64,000 nt of DNA from positions 124,001 through 188,000 of the forward strand of contig CAZCNY010000002.1 of NCBI GenBank assembly GCA_964500675.1. The letters are read 5' to 3'. Position 1 is the stretch's first letter. Each line of letters opens with the position of its first letter. Made by a program: the position numbers and the translations under genes. Under the pieces are notes generated by a model. That model was not told the DNA's origin. It saw nothing but the letters and a program-made list of their open reading frames with translations, and searched no databases. Below are positions 16,034-24,631 of this stretch, in pieces. This stretch comes from CAMLJR01 sp964500675. Its GTDB lineage: Bacteria > Pseudomonadota > Gammaproteobacteria > Pseudomonadales > CAMLJR01.

Positions 16034-18502
16034 ATGAATCTGAAAAAAGGAAAAAGTGTAAATCACATATTCCAAACGGTGGCGATGTTGCCGACAGCAG
16101 TGTTGGGTGTTGGTCTGACATTGCCAGCATCCTCTGCTCACGCAACCATCTTGCAGCCGGAAGAAATCATCGTAACCGCGCGGCGGACTGAGGAGGTACT
16201 CCAGAACGTTCCGATCTCGATGACGGTTTTCAACCAGGACATGCTGAATGAGCGCAACGTAACGAGCGGTGCGGATCTCGCTACTTATACGCCTTCGTTG
16301 ACCGTCAACACGCGCTTTGGCGCGGATCAGACCACTTTTGCTATTCGCGGTTTTACTCAAGAGCTGCGCACCACGGCATCGGTCGCCGTTTACTTCGCTG
16401 ATGTTGTCGCGCCGCGCGGTGGTACCAGCACTACCTCGGGTGATGGCGCGGGTCCCGGCTCCTTCTTCGATCTTCAAAACGTGCAGGTACTGAAAGGTCC
16501 GCAGGGTACGCTGTTCGGTCGCAACACCACGGGTGGTGCGATTCAGCTGGTGCCTCAAGAGCCGAAAAGCAGTTTCGGAGGTTATCTGGAGCAGTCTCTC
16601 GGTAACTACAATATGCGGCGGACAGAGGGTGTGATCAACATTCCAATGACGGACAGTATTCGGGCGCGTTTTGGTATGCAAACTGAAAAACGCGACGGCT
16701 ACCTGCGTAATGTTTCGGGGATTGGCCCTTCTCGTTTGGCAAATATCGACTATTTTTCTGGGCGCGGCAGTGTGATATGGGATATCACCGACGCGGTGCA
16801 AAACTACACAATCTTTACCTATACAAATTCGCACAATAAAGGCGCTATCCAGGGATTGGTCGCATGTGATCCAGGTGCTCCGGCGGCGTTTCTCTGCCAA
16901 CCTGCTTTGCAGAAAATTGGTAACGGTTTTTACAACGTCGCCAACGACCAACCAGATCCGGTTAGCGAGCTTAAACAATGGCAGGTTATTAACCGGACAA
17001 CGTGGGATATCAATGACAATTTCACTGTCAAAAATAATTTGTCCATGGCGGACCTTCAACAAAGAGTCCGATTTACGAACTTCGGTGCCAATCTTCAGCT
17101 TGGCGGAAAGCATGTGTGGCTTTTCCCTGGTGGCACATGGCAGGGCATCCCTTCGGCCAGTCAAAAAACCTATGTCGAAGAGTTGCAGTTCTCGGGTACT
17201 GCGCTGGGTGAGGACTTAACTTGGCAGGCAGGTTTGTATTATGAAAGGAGTCGCCCTGATGGCGTATCGGGGGCGTTATCGCCTTCCTTTGCTACCTGTA
17301 ATCCGGGCGCTGAAGCAGGAGATATAGCCGACTATAACTGCCCAACCGGGAGCATCCTTCAAGGTGGCAGTGTTGCCTCCACGCTCGGCGAGACGGAGTA
17401 TATCAACAAGGCCGCCTATGCGCAGTCGACATACAATATTTCTGACGAATTTAGAATGACGTTGGGTGGCCGCTTCACCGACGATACCACCAATGCGTAT
17501 GGGCAGAATATCTCCTATACATTTGATTCAAGCGGTGCGGTAAATGCTGCCAACTGCCTTGTACCGGGATCGAATGCGGATTGCTCCTTCCGATTGCATC
17601 AGCATAGCGAGGCCCCGACTTGGTACATAGATTTTGATTATCTGCCAACCCCCGATGTGATGGTTTACACGAAATACTCGCGCGGCTATCGCCAGGGTAG
17701 TGTGGTCTTAGCGGCGCCGGAAGGGCAGCAAACCTATGGTCCGGAAAAAGTAGATGCATATGAGATCGGTACTAAAACGACATTCCACAGTTTTGTCGAA
17801 GGCACTTTCAACGTTGCGGCGTTCTATAACGAGTTGTCGAATCAGCAGTTGCAAATCGGTGAGGTTCCGTGTGGATTGAGTAGCGCCCAATGTACGGCAC
17901 TACTTCCAGGGCAGTTCCCCGGCTCTGGAACGACAGCAATTGTCAATGCGGGCTCGTCAACGATTCAGGGGGTAGAGATCGAAACGACGCTCAAGTTGAC
18001 GGATGATCTTATTTATAACTTGTCGTATTCATATCTTTCAACCCGTCTTAATTCGGAGCAAACGTACCCGGGCGCACCTGGATACTCCTCATTGCCAGCT
18101 GCCGTGGAGGGGGGGCATCTGTCGTTCTCACCGACTAACTCCCTTACCACCGGTTTGAGCTATACCTTGCCAATACCGGCTGATTGGGGTAACGCGTCGC
18201 TCGGCGGATCGTATACGTTTGTCAGCGATCAGCTCAGTACGGTCGATGTCACCACCGACACTAAAACGGGTATTAGCACGAGTCACGGTGTATTGCCCGC
18301 ACGCCAGCTGGTCAATTTAAACGCGGGCTGGAAGGCGGTTATGGGCAGTGCGTTTGATGCGTCATTGTTCGTGACAAATGCGTTGAATAAAGAGTACGCC
18401 ACTTATTATCCCGGTGTGTATAGTTCTCTGGGAATGCAGTTCCAGACAGTGGGCGAGCCTCGCATGTTCGGTGCAAGGGTGAAATACAACTTTGGCAAGT
18501 AA
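16034..18502 (+). CDS. TonB-dependent outer-membrane receptor
   Basis: A protein of 822 residues from the ATG at 16034, which has AGAGGGGAG upstream. An in-frame start at 15896 would place 46 residues before the signal peptide and is rejected. The signal peptide ends near ASSAHA. A TonB-box-like EEIIVTARR follows, then the plug domain with LKGPQGTLFGRNTTGG, and a 22-strand beta-barrel. It imports a large or scarce ligand across the outer membrane using TonB energy. No siderophore genes are nearby, so I infer uptake of the catabolic substrate, as for many such receptors in terpenoid and steroid degraders. Confidence 0.93.
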   Translation: MNLKKGKSVNHIFQTVAMLPTAVLGVGLTLPASSAHATILQPEEIIVTARRTEEVLQNVPISMTVFNQDMLNERNVTSGADLATYTPSLTVNTRFGADQTTFAIRGFTQELRTTASVAVYFADVVAPRGGTSTTSGDGAGPGSFFDLQNVQVLKGPQGTLFGRNTTGGAIQLVPQEPKSSFGGYLEQSLGNYNMRRTEGVINIPMTDSIRARFGMQTEKRDGYLRNVSGIGPSRLANIDYFSGRGSVIWDITDAVQNYTIFTYTNSHNKGAIQGLVACDPGAPAAFLCQPALQKIGNGFYNVANDQPDPVSELKQWQVINRTTWDINDNFTVKNNLSMADLQQRVRFTNFGANLQLGGKHVWLFPGGTWQGIPSASQKTYVEELQFSGTALGEDLTWQAGLYYERSRPDGVSGALSPSFATCNPGAEAGDIADYNCPTGSILQGGSVASTLGETEYINKAAYAQSTYNISDEFRMTLGGRFTDDTTNAYGQNISYTFDSSGAVNAANCLVPGSNADCSFRLHQHSEAPTWYIDFDYLPTPDVMVYTKYSRGYRQGSVVLAAPEGQQTYGPEKVDAYEIGTKTTFHSFVEGTFNVAAFYNELSNQQLQIGEVPCGLSSAQCTALLPGQFPGSGTTAIVNAGSSTIQGVEIETTLKLTDDLIYNLSYSYLSTRLNSEQTYPGAPGYSSLPAAVEGGHLSFSPTNSLTTGLSYTLPIPADWGNASLGGSYTFVSDQLSTVDVTTDTKTGISTSHGVLPARQLVNLNAGWKAVMGSAFDASLFVTNALNKEYATYYPGVYSSLGMQFQTVGEPRMFGARVKYNFGK

Positions 18503-18549
18503 TGCTGCTTTCATCGTTGAGAAATTGGCGATGAAATGACTGTTGTAGA

Positions 18550-18597
18550 CGGTCGAGTAGGGCGAATTTATCTTCGCCACACTCGGCCGTTTTTTTG
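18550..18597 (+). terminator. strong intrinsic terminator after the TonB receptor gene
   Basis: A stem with about 15 pairs out of 17 (arms beginning CGGTCGAGT and ending CACTCGGCCG) is followed by seven T at 18590-18596. It lies between the receptor gene and the convergent LysR gene. Confidence 0.85.
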
Positions 18598-18616
18598 GAA
18601 GTTAATATTTCAATTT

Positions 18617-19558
18617 TTAATTGTAGAACCTGCTCACCTTCCCGAACTCTTCTCTCAAGTATTCAATAAAACACTGCACCGCGCGCGGAATCTGCGGCGC
18701 CCAAGGCCGAAGCGCGTAGATGTGATCGCCAAAAAAACCCTGTACGCGCCATTCTGGCAGAATCGTCACGAGGCTTTTTCGCGATTGCGAGATCGCGCTG
18801 AAGTCTGGCAATAAACCAATTCCCAATCCATCCAGCACGACCTCGCGCAACATTTCGCTGTTGTTTGCCATGAGTGGCCCCTTGACCTGTACTGAAATGG
18901 GTTCGGCTTTCTTGGCCGACTCGCGCGGCATGAAAGTCCAGTTATCAACCCCGGCCTGACCTAGATACAAAAGACAGTCGTGGTTCGCCAGCTCTGTTGG
19001 GTGGGTTGGCGTGCCTCGGCAGCGCAAATAGGCTGGGCTGGCGACCAGTACGGAGCGCGTTTCACAAAGCGACCAAGCGACATAGTTTTCAGGGGCGACA
19101 CTGGTGTGACGGATCGCCAAGTCGAATCCTTCATGGGTGAGGTTGACCAAGCGATCAGTCAGTTCGAGTTGCACGCGTACACCGGAAAACTTCCGTAGAA
19201 AGGGGGCTAGCTTGGGTGCCAGATGCTGGCGACCCAGCGCTACCGGTGCAGTCACGCGCACGATGCCACGCGGTGTGCCGGAGAGATCTTTCACCGCAGT
19301 AAAACCGGCATCAATACGCTCGAATGCCGACGAGCAGTTATCCACCAGCTGGCGGCCAGCTTCAGTCAAGCCGACTGCACGGGTGGTGCGATGTACCAGG
19401 GGTATGCCGACGTTCCGCTCTAGATCGGCGATTCGCATGCTGACCGATGCCTTAGATATATTCAGGCGCTGAGCGGTTTGAGTAAAACTGTGCGTCTGGG
19501 CCAATACAGTCAGCAGGTGAAGGTCGGAAAGCAGGGGGGCGATTTTGTCTGATGACAT
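18617..19558 (-). CDS. LysR-family transcriptional regulator
   Basis: A 313-residue protein with an N-terminal winged HTH (LAQTHSFTQTAQRLNISKAS near residues 20-40) and a C-terminal periplasmic-binding-protein-like effector domain. The subgroup resembles the CrgA/DsdC-like LysRs with the VTAPVALGRQHLAP linker. It is divergent from the mmsA-type dehydrogenase with 120 bp between the starts, so it probably controls that gene. The effector is unknown. Confidence 0.9.
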   Translation of the reverse strand: MSSDKIAPLLSDLHLLTVLAQTHSFTQTAQRLNISKASVSMRIADLERNVGIPLVHRTTRAVGLTEAGRQLVDNCSSAFERIDAGFTAVKDLSGTPRGIVRVTAPVALGRQHLAPKLAPFLRKFSGVRVQLELTDRLVNLTHEGFDLAIRHTSVAPENYVAWSLCETRSVLVASPAYLRCRGTPTHPTELANHDCLLYLGQAGVDNWTFMPRESAKKAEPISVQVKGPLMANNSEMLREVVLDGLGIGLLPDFSAISQSRKSLVTILPEWRVQGFFGDHIYALRPWAPQIPRAVQCFIEYLREEFGKVSRFYN

Positions 19559-19678
19559 TTTTGTGAAGAGTACTGTTTACAATATTGAACACTATAATTG
19601 GGCCAGGCCGGCTTATCAAATTGAAATTCTAGGCCTAGACTGGTTTACACGGTTTGTTTCTGAGGTACTTCAACTATC
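19559..19678. promoter_or_regulatory. divergent lysR/mmsA control region
   Basis: The 120-bp region is AT-rich in its left half and contains the 8-bp palindrome CAATATTG at 19580-19587 within a larger partly symmetric block. LysR boxes usually have a T-N11-A core, and this is the best candidate. The start of each gene is close to the block. Confidence 0.45.
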
Positions 19679-21202
19679 ATGTCCGTTTCTGCTTCTACTG
19701 CCGCAGGTTTAGAGCGCGTTCCCCACTGGATTGGTGGCATCAAAACACATGGTGTCGGCACGCGTGCTGCCGACGTATTCAATCCAGCGACTGGTGCAAT
19801 CAGCCGTCGCGTAACGCTGGCTGCGCGACACGATATCGCCCAAGCCGTTGCTGCGGCAAAGGCTGTTTTTCCGGCCTGGTCCGAGATGGCGCCGCTCAAA
19901 CGTGCGCGTGTCCTCTTCAAGTTCAAGGATTTGCTCGAACGTCACCATGACGACCTGGCAACGCTGATCACGCGCGAGCACGGTAAAGTTTTTTCAGATG
20001 CCAAGGGCGAGGTTACCCGGGGCATCGAGGTGGTCGAGTTTGCCTGCGGTATTCCCAATCTGTTGAAGACCGAGTTCACCGATAACATCGGTGGGGGTAT
20101 CGACAATTGGAGCTTGCGTCAGCCGCTGGGAGTCGTTGCTGGGATCACACCGTTTAACTTTCCGGTGATGGTGCCGATGTGGATGTTTCCCGTGGCACTG
20201 GCTTGCGGCAATACTTTCATCCTCAAGCCCTCCGAGCGCGACCCATCGCCATCGCTGCTGATCGCCGAGTTGCTCAAGCAGGCGGGATTGCCGGATGGGG
20301 TTTTCAATGTGGTTCAGGGCGACAAAGAAGCGGTGGATGCGCTGATCGAACATCCCGATGTGGCTGCGCTGTCCTTCGTGGGTTCGACACCGATCGCCCA
20401 GTACATTTACACGCAGGCCAGTGCGCAAGGTAAACGTGTGCAGGCACTCGGTGGCGCGAAGAACCATTTGGTGGTAATGCCCGATGCGGATCTTAATCAA
20501 GCTGTCGATGCGCTGATTGGTGCGGCTTATGGCTCCGCTGGCGAGCGCTGCATGGCGATTTCTGTCGCGGTCGCGGTTGGTGATATTGCCGATAAACTCG
20601 TGTCTCGTCTTGCCGAACGCGCAGCCGCTCTCAAAATCGGCGATGGCATGAGACCCGAATCCGAGGTGGGCCCGCTCGTAACCGGCGTGCACAAGGCGAA
20701 GGTTGAAGGCTATATCGCGCTGGGTATCGAAGAGGGCGCAACGCTGGTGACCGACGGGCGTGGCTACACCGTGCCCGGCAATGAAAATGGTTTCTTTGTC
20801 GGCGGTACGCTGTTCGACCACGTCACCCCGCAGATGAAAATTTACAGGGAAGAAATTTTTGGGCCGGTGTTGTCGGTAGTTCGTGTACGCGATTTCGCGG
20901 AAGCCGTGGCGTTGATCAACGCGCACGAATTCGGCAATGGTGTGGCGTGCTTCACGAGTGATGGCGGTGTCGCGCGAGCATTCGCGCGTCAGATTCAAAT
21001 CGGTATGGTCGGCATCAATGTGCCGATTCCGGTACCGATGGCGTGGCACTCATTTGGCGGATGGAAACGTTCGTTGTTCGGCGATCATCACATCTATGGC
21101 GAAGAGGGCATTCGCTTCTACACGCGCTATAAAAGCATCATGCAGCGCTGGCCCGATAGCATCGGCAAAGGCGCTGAATTTACCATGCCTGTTGCGAAAT
21201 AA
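19679..21202 (+). CDS. mmsA: CoA-acylating methylmalonate-semialdehyde dehydrogenase
   Basis: A 507-residue aldehyde dehydrogenase of the MmsA type, which converts methylmalonate or malonate semialdehyde with CoA and NAD to propionyl- or acetyl-CoA plus CO2. The features are FNPATGAI near the N-terminus, GITPFNFPVMVPMWMFPVA, and LGGAKNHLVVMPDAD, which replaces the general-base Glu motif of ordinary ALDHs. The catalytic Cys lies in GSAGERCMAIS, and MAWHSFGGWKRSLFGD is near the C-terminus. It usually acts in valine and beta-alanine breakdown. Here it could close a catabolic route that yields a C4/C3 semialdehyde. It is divergent from a LysR gene. Confidence 0.93.
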   Translation: MSVSASTAAGLERVPHWIGGIKTHGVGTRAADVFNPATGAISRRVTLAARHDIAQAVAAAKAVFPAWSEMAPLKRARVLFKFKDLLERHHDDLATLITREHGKVFSDAKGEVTRGIEVVEFACGIPNLLKTEFTDNIGGGIDNWSLRQPLGVVAGITPFNFPVMVPMWMFPVALACGNTFILKPSERDPSPSLLIAELLKQAGLPDGVFNVVQGDKEAVDALIEHPDVAALSFVGSTPIAQYIYTQASAQGKRVQALGGAKNHLVVMPDADLNQAVDALIGAAYGSAGERCMAISVAVAVGDIADKLVSRLAERAAALKIGDGMRPESEVGPLVTGVHKAKVEGYIALGIEEGATLVTDGRGYTVPGNENGFFVGGTLFDHVTPQMKIYREEIFGPVLSVVRVRDFAEAVALINAHEFGNGVACFTSDGGVARAFARQIQIGMVGINVPIPVPMAWHSFGGWKRSLFGDHHIYGEEGIRFYTRYKSIMQRWPDSIGKGAEFTMPVAK

Positions 21203-21262
21203 ATATTCGGTTGAGGTATGGCTCGATGCGCCGCGCCGTTAGTTGATCAAGTCAGCTATTGA

Positions 21263-22060
21263 TCAAGGCAGCGCATCGAGCACGCGTATCCGGTAGACAT
21301 AAGGCCAGAATTTTCCCGTAATCAACAGCGTTTGATCGCGCCCATCGAGCGCGATACCGTTGAGTACATCGGCGTGCTCGCTGCGCGTTGCCTGCGGATA
21401 AAGCGCGCTTAAATCGATGCGTGCCGTGACGTGTCCGCTGCCTGTATCAATCACCGCGATCTCATCGCTTTGCCAGATATTCGCGAGCAAGCGTGCGGGT
21501 TGCGCGGCGCGCGCGGGAATCCATTCAAGCTCGTTGAGTTTATCGATAGGCACACCGTTTTCGCGCACGTCGATGGTTTTTTCCGTGTGCAGTGTGTGCG
21601 GATCGATAAAGCGCAACGTCTCGGTACCATCGCTCATGATGAGCGCACGTTCGGTGTGAGTGAGGCCCCAGCCTTCGCCGCTATATGAAAACTCGCCGAT
21701 TTTTTTCAGCGTATTTTTATCGAAAATAAAACCGCGCTGCTCACGCCATGTCAGCACATAAATCCGCTCGCCCCACAGCGTCAAACCTTCGCCAAAAACC
21801 GAATATGACAATGCCCGCTTCTGTAAAATTTTTTGCGTTTGCAGTGGCCAGGCCGCGATGTACGAGTGCCAATAGAGGCCGCTGCTTTCGTAGATGGTAT
21901 CGCCGCTTAATTCCAAACCTTGCGTAAATGCAGCGTTCGGATGCGTATAGCGAGCGACGACTTCGTAGTGCAGTGTGGGTGTAGCGACGGCTTGAACTGC
22001 AATGAGCCAGCCCAGTACCAACCACGCGCAATTGCGCGTGCAGCAATGTCGCGTCGCCAC
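21263..22060 (-). CDS. glutaminyl-peptide cyclotransferase, bacterial beta-propeller type
   Basis: A 265-residue protein with a hydrophobic N-terminal signal (WLVLGWLIAVQAVA), so it is exported. The body matches bacterial/plant-type glutamine cyclotransferase, a five-bladed propeller: FTQGLELSGDTIYESSGLY, GEGLTLWGERIYVLTW, GEGWGLT, LNELEWI and ADVLNGIALD. It cyclises N-terminal Gln to pyroglutamate. It starts at a GTG (22060) placed immediately after the stop of the ComFB-like gene with no gap, so translation is coupled to it. Confidence 0.88.
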   Translation of the reverse strand: MATRHCCTRNCAWLVLGWLIAVQAVATPTLHYEVVARYTHPNAAFTQGLELSGDTIYESSGLYWHSYIAAWPLQTQKILQKRALSYSVFGEGLTLWGERIYVLTWREQRGFIFDKNTLKKIGEFSYSGEGWGLTHTERALIMSDGTETLRFIDPHTLHTEKTIDVRENGVPIDKLNELEWIPARAAQPARLLANIWQSDEIAVIDTGSGHVTARIDLSALYPQATRSEHADVLNGIALDGRDQTLLITGKFWPYVYRIRVLDALP

Positions 22061-22363
22061 TTACAGCGTGCGACTGCCGCGTTTTTCGACAAAGGCGAGC
22101 GCGCTGCGCACGGCGCTCGCTACTTTCTCTTCCATTTCCATGCTTTCCTTGGGCGAGAGATAGAACGCCATATCGACGTCGTAGCGAATGTAGCGCGGCG
22201 GCAGGTTATTGAGGGCAACACAGGCAACATCGGCAATGAAGTCGGTGCCGAACGTTTTATCGCCGATTTGTTTATGGATTTCGCCGATCACCATGTGCTC
22301 GTAATAGTTATGCACGCTATCGAGGTTGGCGGGCAGGTCGCTCAAAGAGTAGGAGGTCAGCAT
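22061..22363 (-). CDS. ComFB-like (late competence development) protein
   Basis: A 100-residue protein with the ComFB-domain pattern NYYEHMVIGEI, then DVACVALNNLPPRYIRYDVD and a helical tail. ComFB proteins in cyanobacteria have been linked to cyclic-di-nucleotide binding; in proteobacteria the role is not settled. The Cys residues of some family members are reduced to one here. It is followed with no gap by the glutaminyl cyclase gene. Its relation to natural transformation is open, although comEC is present at 55.9 kb. Confidence 0.72.
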   Translation of the reverse strand: MLTSYSLSDLPANLDSVHNYYEHMVIGEIHKQIGDKTFGTDFIADVACVALNNLPPRYIRYDVDMAFYLSPKESMEMEEKVASAVRSALAFVEKRGSRTL

Positions 22364-22449
22364 GTCGCAGTCCTTGAAGGCGGATCGATCGACGCCGCGT
22401 AAAATGGCGTGAGTTGGCTACTGAAGTGTAGTGACTTCGCCGAGTTCTG

Positions 22450-24516
22450 TCAGCGCCCGCGGATCAGATCGCGCAGGATAAAACGTGCGGGCGATAGCGC
22501 CTGTCGCAGGTCGCGCGGCAGTGGTCGCGGTTCTCCCGCGATCAATGCTGCCAGCAATTCGGCGCACAGCGGTGTCGATGTTAGGCCGCGCGAGCCATGG
22601 CCGACGTTTACGTAGAGGCCGGGAAAATAGGCGCCGGGTTCGGTGACGCGCGTCTGTGCATTTTTTGCGAGCGCGGCATAGCGCGCGCGCATGCCGTCTA
22701 CATCGGCCACCGCACCTACAATCGGCAGGTAATCGGGAGTCGCGCAGCGATAGCCTGCTCGACCCTTGAGTGTGCTCTTATCGATGGTATCGGGTGTTTC
22801 CGCGAGTAACTCAGGCAGTGCGGTGTGCAACATCTGCAAATTATGGCGATGACTTTCCGCGCGCAATGCGACATCGCGCGCATCGCTGTCGTGTAAATCG
22901 AAGGTGGCGCCGATGTGTAAGCCGAGCGCATGAGGTGTCAGGTATCCCTCGTGGCAAATGACGGCGGTCGGTTGCGCGCGCAAATAGCGCGCCGGCAATT
23001 CGCTGATCTGGCCGCGAATTGTTTTCAGTGGCAATGTCGAGGTGTGCGGAAATTGTGCGGCATTTTGCGCGTTGGCGATCACAATCGCATCCGCGCTGAT
23101 CGCGCCGTTGTTGGTGTCGATGCGCCAATTGTTATCGATGCAATCGAGCGTGTGGACCGCGCAATCGGTATGCACATCGATGCCGTCGTGTTGAACTAAA
23201 TATTCGCAGATCGCTTTCGGTGCTAGCCAGCCAGCGCGCGAAAACCATAATGCGGGTTTTCCGATCGCGCAGCTAACCAGTTCGCTGGCGCGCTCGGCGT
23301 TCACACATTGAACCCACTCGCTTTGTTCGGAAAATGCCGCGCGCAATTGCTGCCATTGTGTTTCGTCGTCGAGCAATTGCAGCACACCGCAGAAATCGCC
23401 AAGCGCACTATTTTCGGCGACAAGCGAACGATAGAAATCGAGCGCGAATAAATAACTCGCAAGTGCGAAGCGATTCAGCGCTCCGTCTTGCGGCGATAAT
23501 TTGGTATAGAGCACGCCCTGCGGATTGCCCGATGCCGCATGTGCCAGCGCCGTTTCTTTCTCCAGTAAAATCACGTCGCAATCGCGTTGCGCCAATGCGC
23601 GCGCGGTGGTCGTGCCGGCGAGACCGCCGCCGATAATGGCGACGCGTTGTCTGCGTGCGAGTTGTAGCGCGGGAGGCGAGTAGGCCCAGTATTCGATGGC
23701 GCGCAGTTTCTCATTGCGCGTGATGATAGATGCCTGCGGTTGTGTAAATTGTCCGCGCAGCATTTGTCGTTTGCTGCCGAAGCCTGGAAATTTTTCGATC
23801 GAAAACCCCGCCTCCTGCAAGCCGCGTTTGACGATGCCGGCGACGGTAAATGTTGCGAATGTCGTGCCCGGCTGACTCAGGCGAGCGATTTGCGCAAACA
23901 GCGGCGGTTGCCACATCTCGGGATTTTTTGCAGGCGCAAAGCCATCGAGAAACCACGCATCGACATGAAATGGATTATCCAAATCGGATGCCGCGCTGTC
24001 GTGCAGCGCATGCAATTGCGCGGTGGCGTCGCCGAACAACAATTGCAATGTCACATTGTCATCGATATGACGCAGATGACAATCGCGCACGCGCGGCGGG
24101 TAATGCGCGAGCAAGGTGTCGCCCAACTCGGCGAATCGGGGCCGCTGCTCGTGTTGACGCCATGGCAGGAGCGCACGCCGTAATGTTGCGGTATCGAGCG
24201 GGAATTTTTCCACGGAGACATAATGCAGGCGCCACGAGCGCGGTGCGATTTCGCGCCACAAGCGCCACGCACACAAAAAATTGAGACCCGTGCCAAACCC
24301 GGTTTCGCCGATAACAAACACACCGGAGCACGTTGGATCGAGCGCGCGCCAGCGCTCGGCTAAATGATTTTGAGCGAGGAATACGTACTCGGTTTCGGCC
24401 AAACCGTCGCCGCGCGAAAAATAAATATCGCCGAAGGTATTCGAGAGCGGTTCTTCGTTTTCATTCCACTGCAAATCGGCGGCGGGCAGCTGCCAGCAGG
24501 ATGTGGATTCGGTCAT
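22450..24516 (-). CDS. mnmC: bifunctional tRNA mnm5s2U methyltransferase/FAD-dependent oxidoreductase MnmC
   Basis: A 688-residue two-domain enzyme that finishes the mnm5s2U34 modification of tRNA wobble uridine. The N-terminal MnmD methyltransferase carries the SAM loop GETGFGTGLNFL (70-81) and the DAWFLDGFAPAKNPEMW region (186-202). The C-terminal MnmC oxidoreductase has the FAD loop AIIGGGLAGTTTARAL (from about 294) and a distal GSRGLTSTPL. Length and domain order are as in other gammaproteobacteria. It is divergent from the peptide-transport operon. Confidence 0.95.
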   Translation of the reverse strand: MTESTSCWQLPAADLQWNENEEPLSNTFGDIYFSRGDGLAETEYVFLAQNHLAERWRALDPTCSGVFVIGETGFGTGLNFLCAWRLWREIAPRSWRLHYVSVEKFPLDTATLRRALLPWRQHEQRPRFAELGDTLLAHYPPRVRDCHLRHIDDNVTLQLLFGDATAQLHALHDSAASDLDNPFHVDAWFLDGFAPAKNPEMWQPPLFAQIARLSQPGTTFATFTVAGIVKRGLQEAGFSIEKFPGFGSKRQMLRGQFTQPQASIITRNEKLRAIEYWAYSPPALQLARRQRVAIIGGGLAGTTTARALAQRDCDVILLEKETALAHAASGNPQGVLYTKLSPQDGALNRFALASYLFALDFYRSLVAENSALGDFCGVLQLLDDETQWQQLRAAFSEQSEWVQCVNAERASELVSCAIGKPALWFSRAGWLAPKAICEYLVQHDGIDVHTDCAVHTLDCIDNNWRIDTNNGAISADAIVIANAQNAAQFPHTSTLPLKTIRGQISELPARYLRAQPTAVICHEGYLTPHALGLHIGATFDLHDSDARDVALRAESHRHNLQMLHTALPELLAETPDTIDKSTLKGRAGYRCATPDYLPIVGAVADVDGMRARYAALAKNAQTRVTEPGAYFPGLYVNVGHGSRGLTSTPLCAELLAALIAGEPRPLPRDLRQALSPARFILRDLIRGR

Positions 24517-24631
24517 CGGTCGTGCCGGAAGTGTCGGATGCGCTATTTTACGCGATCTGCGCGAAGCGGGTTGGCTAGTGCGTGCCCGCCGGTTTTGTTA
24601 CGATCGCCCGGTCCTTGTGCCGATATCAATA

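Noticed and set aside
16004..17164. 386-residue open frame on the minus strand
   Set aside because: Antisense shadow of the TonB receptor gene; no domain or ribosome binding site.
21222..21279. CTCGATGCG/CGCATCGAG inverted repeat between mmsA and the glutaminyl cyclase gene
   Set aside because: The loop is long and the right arm lies inside the cyclase coding end, so it is not a convincing terminator.
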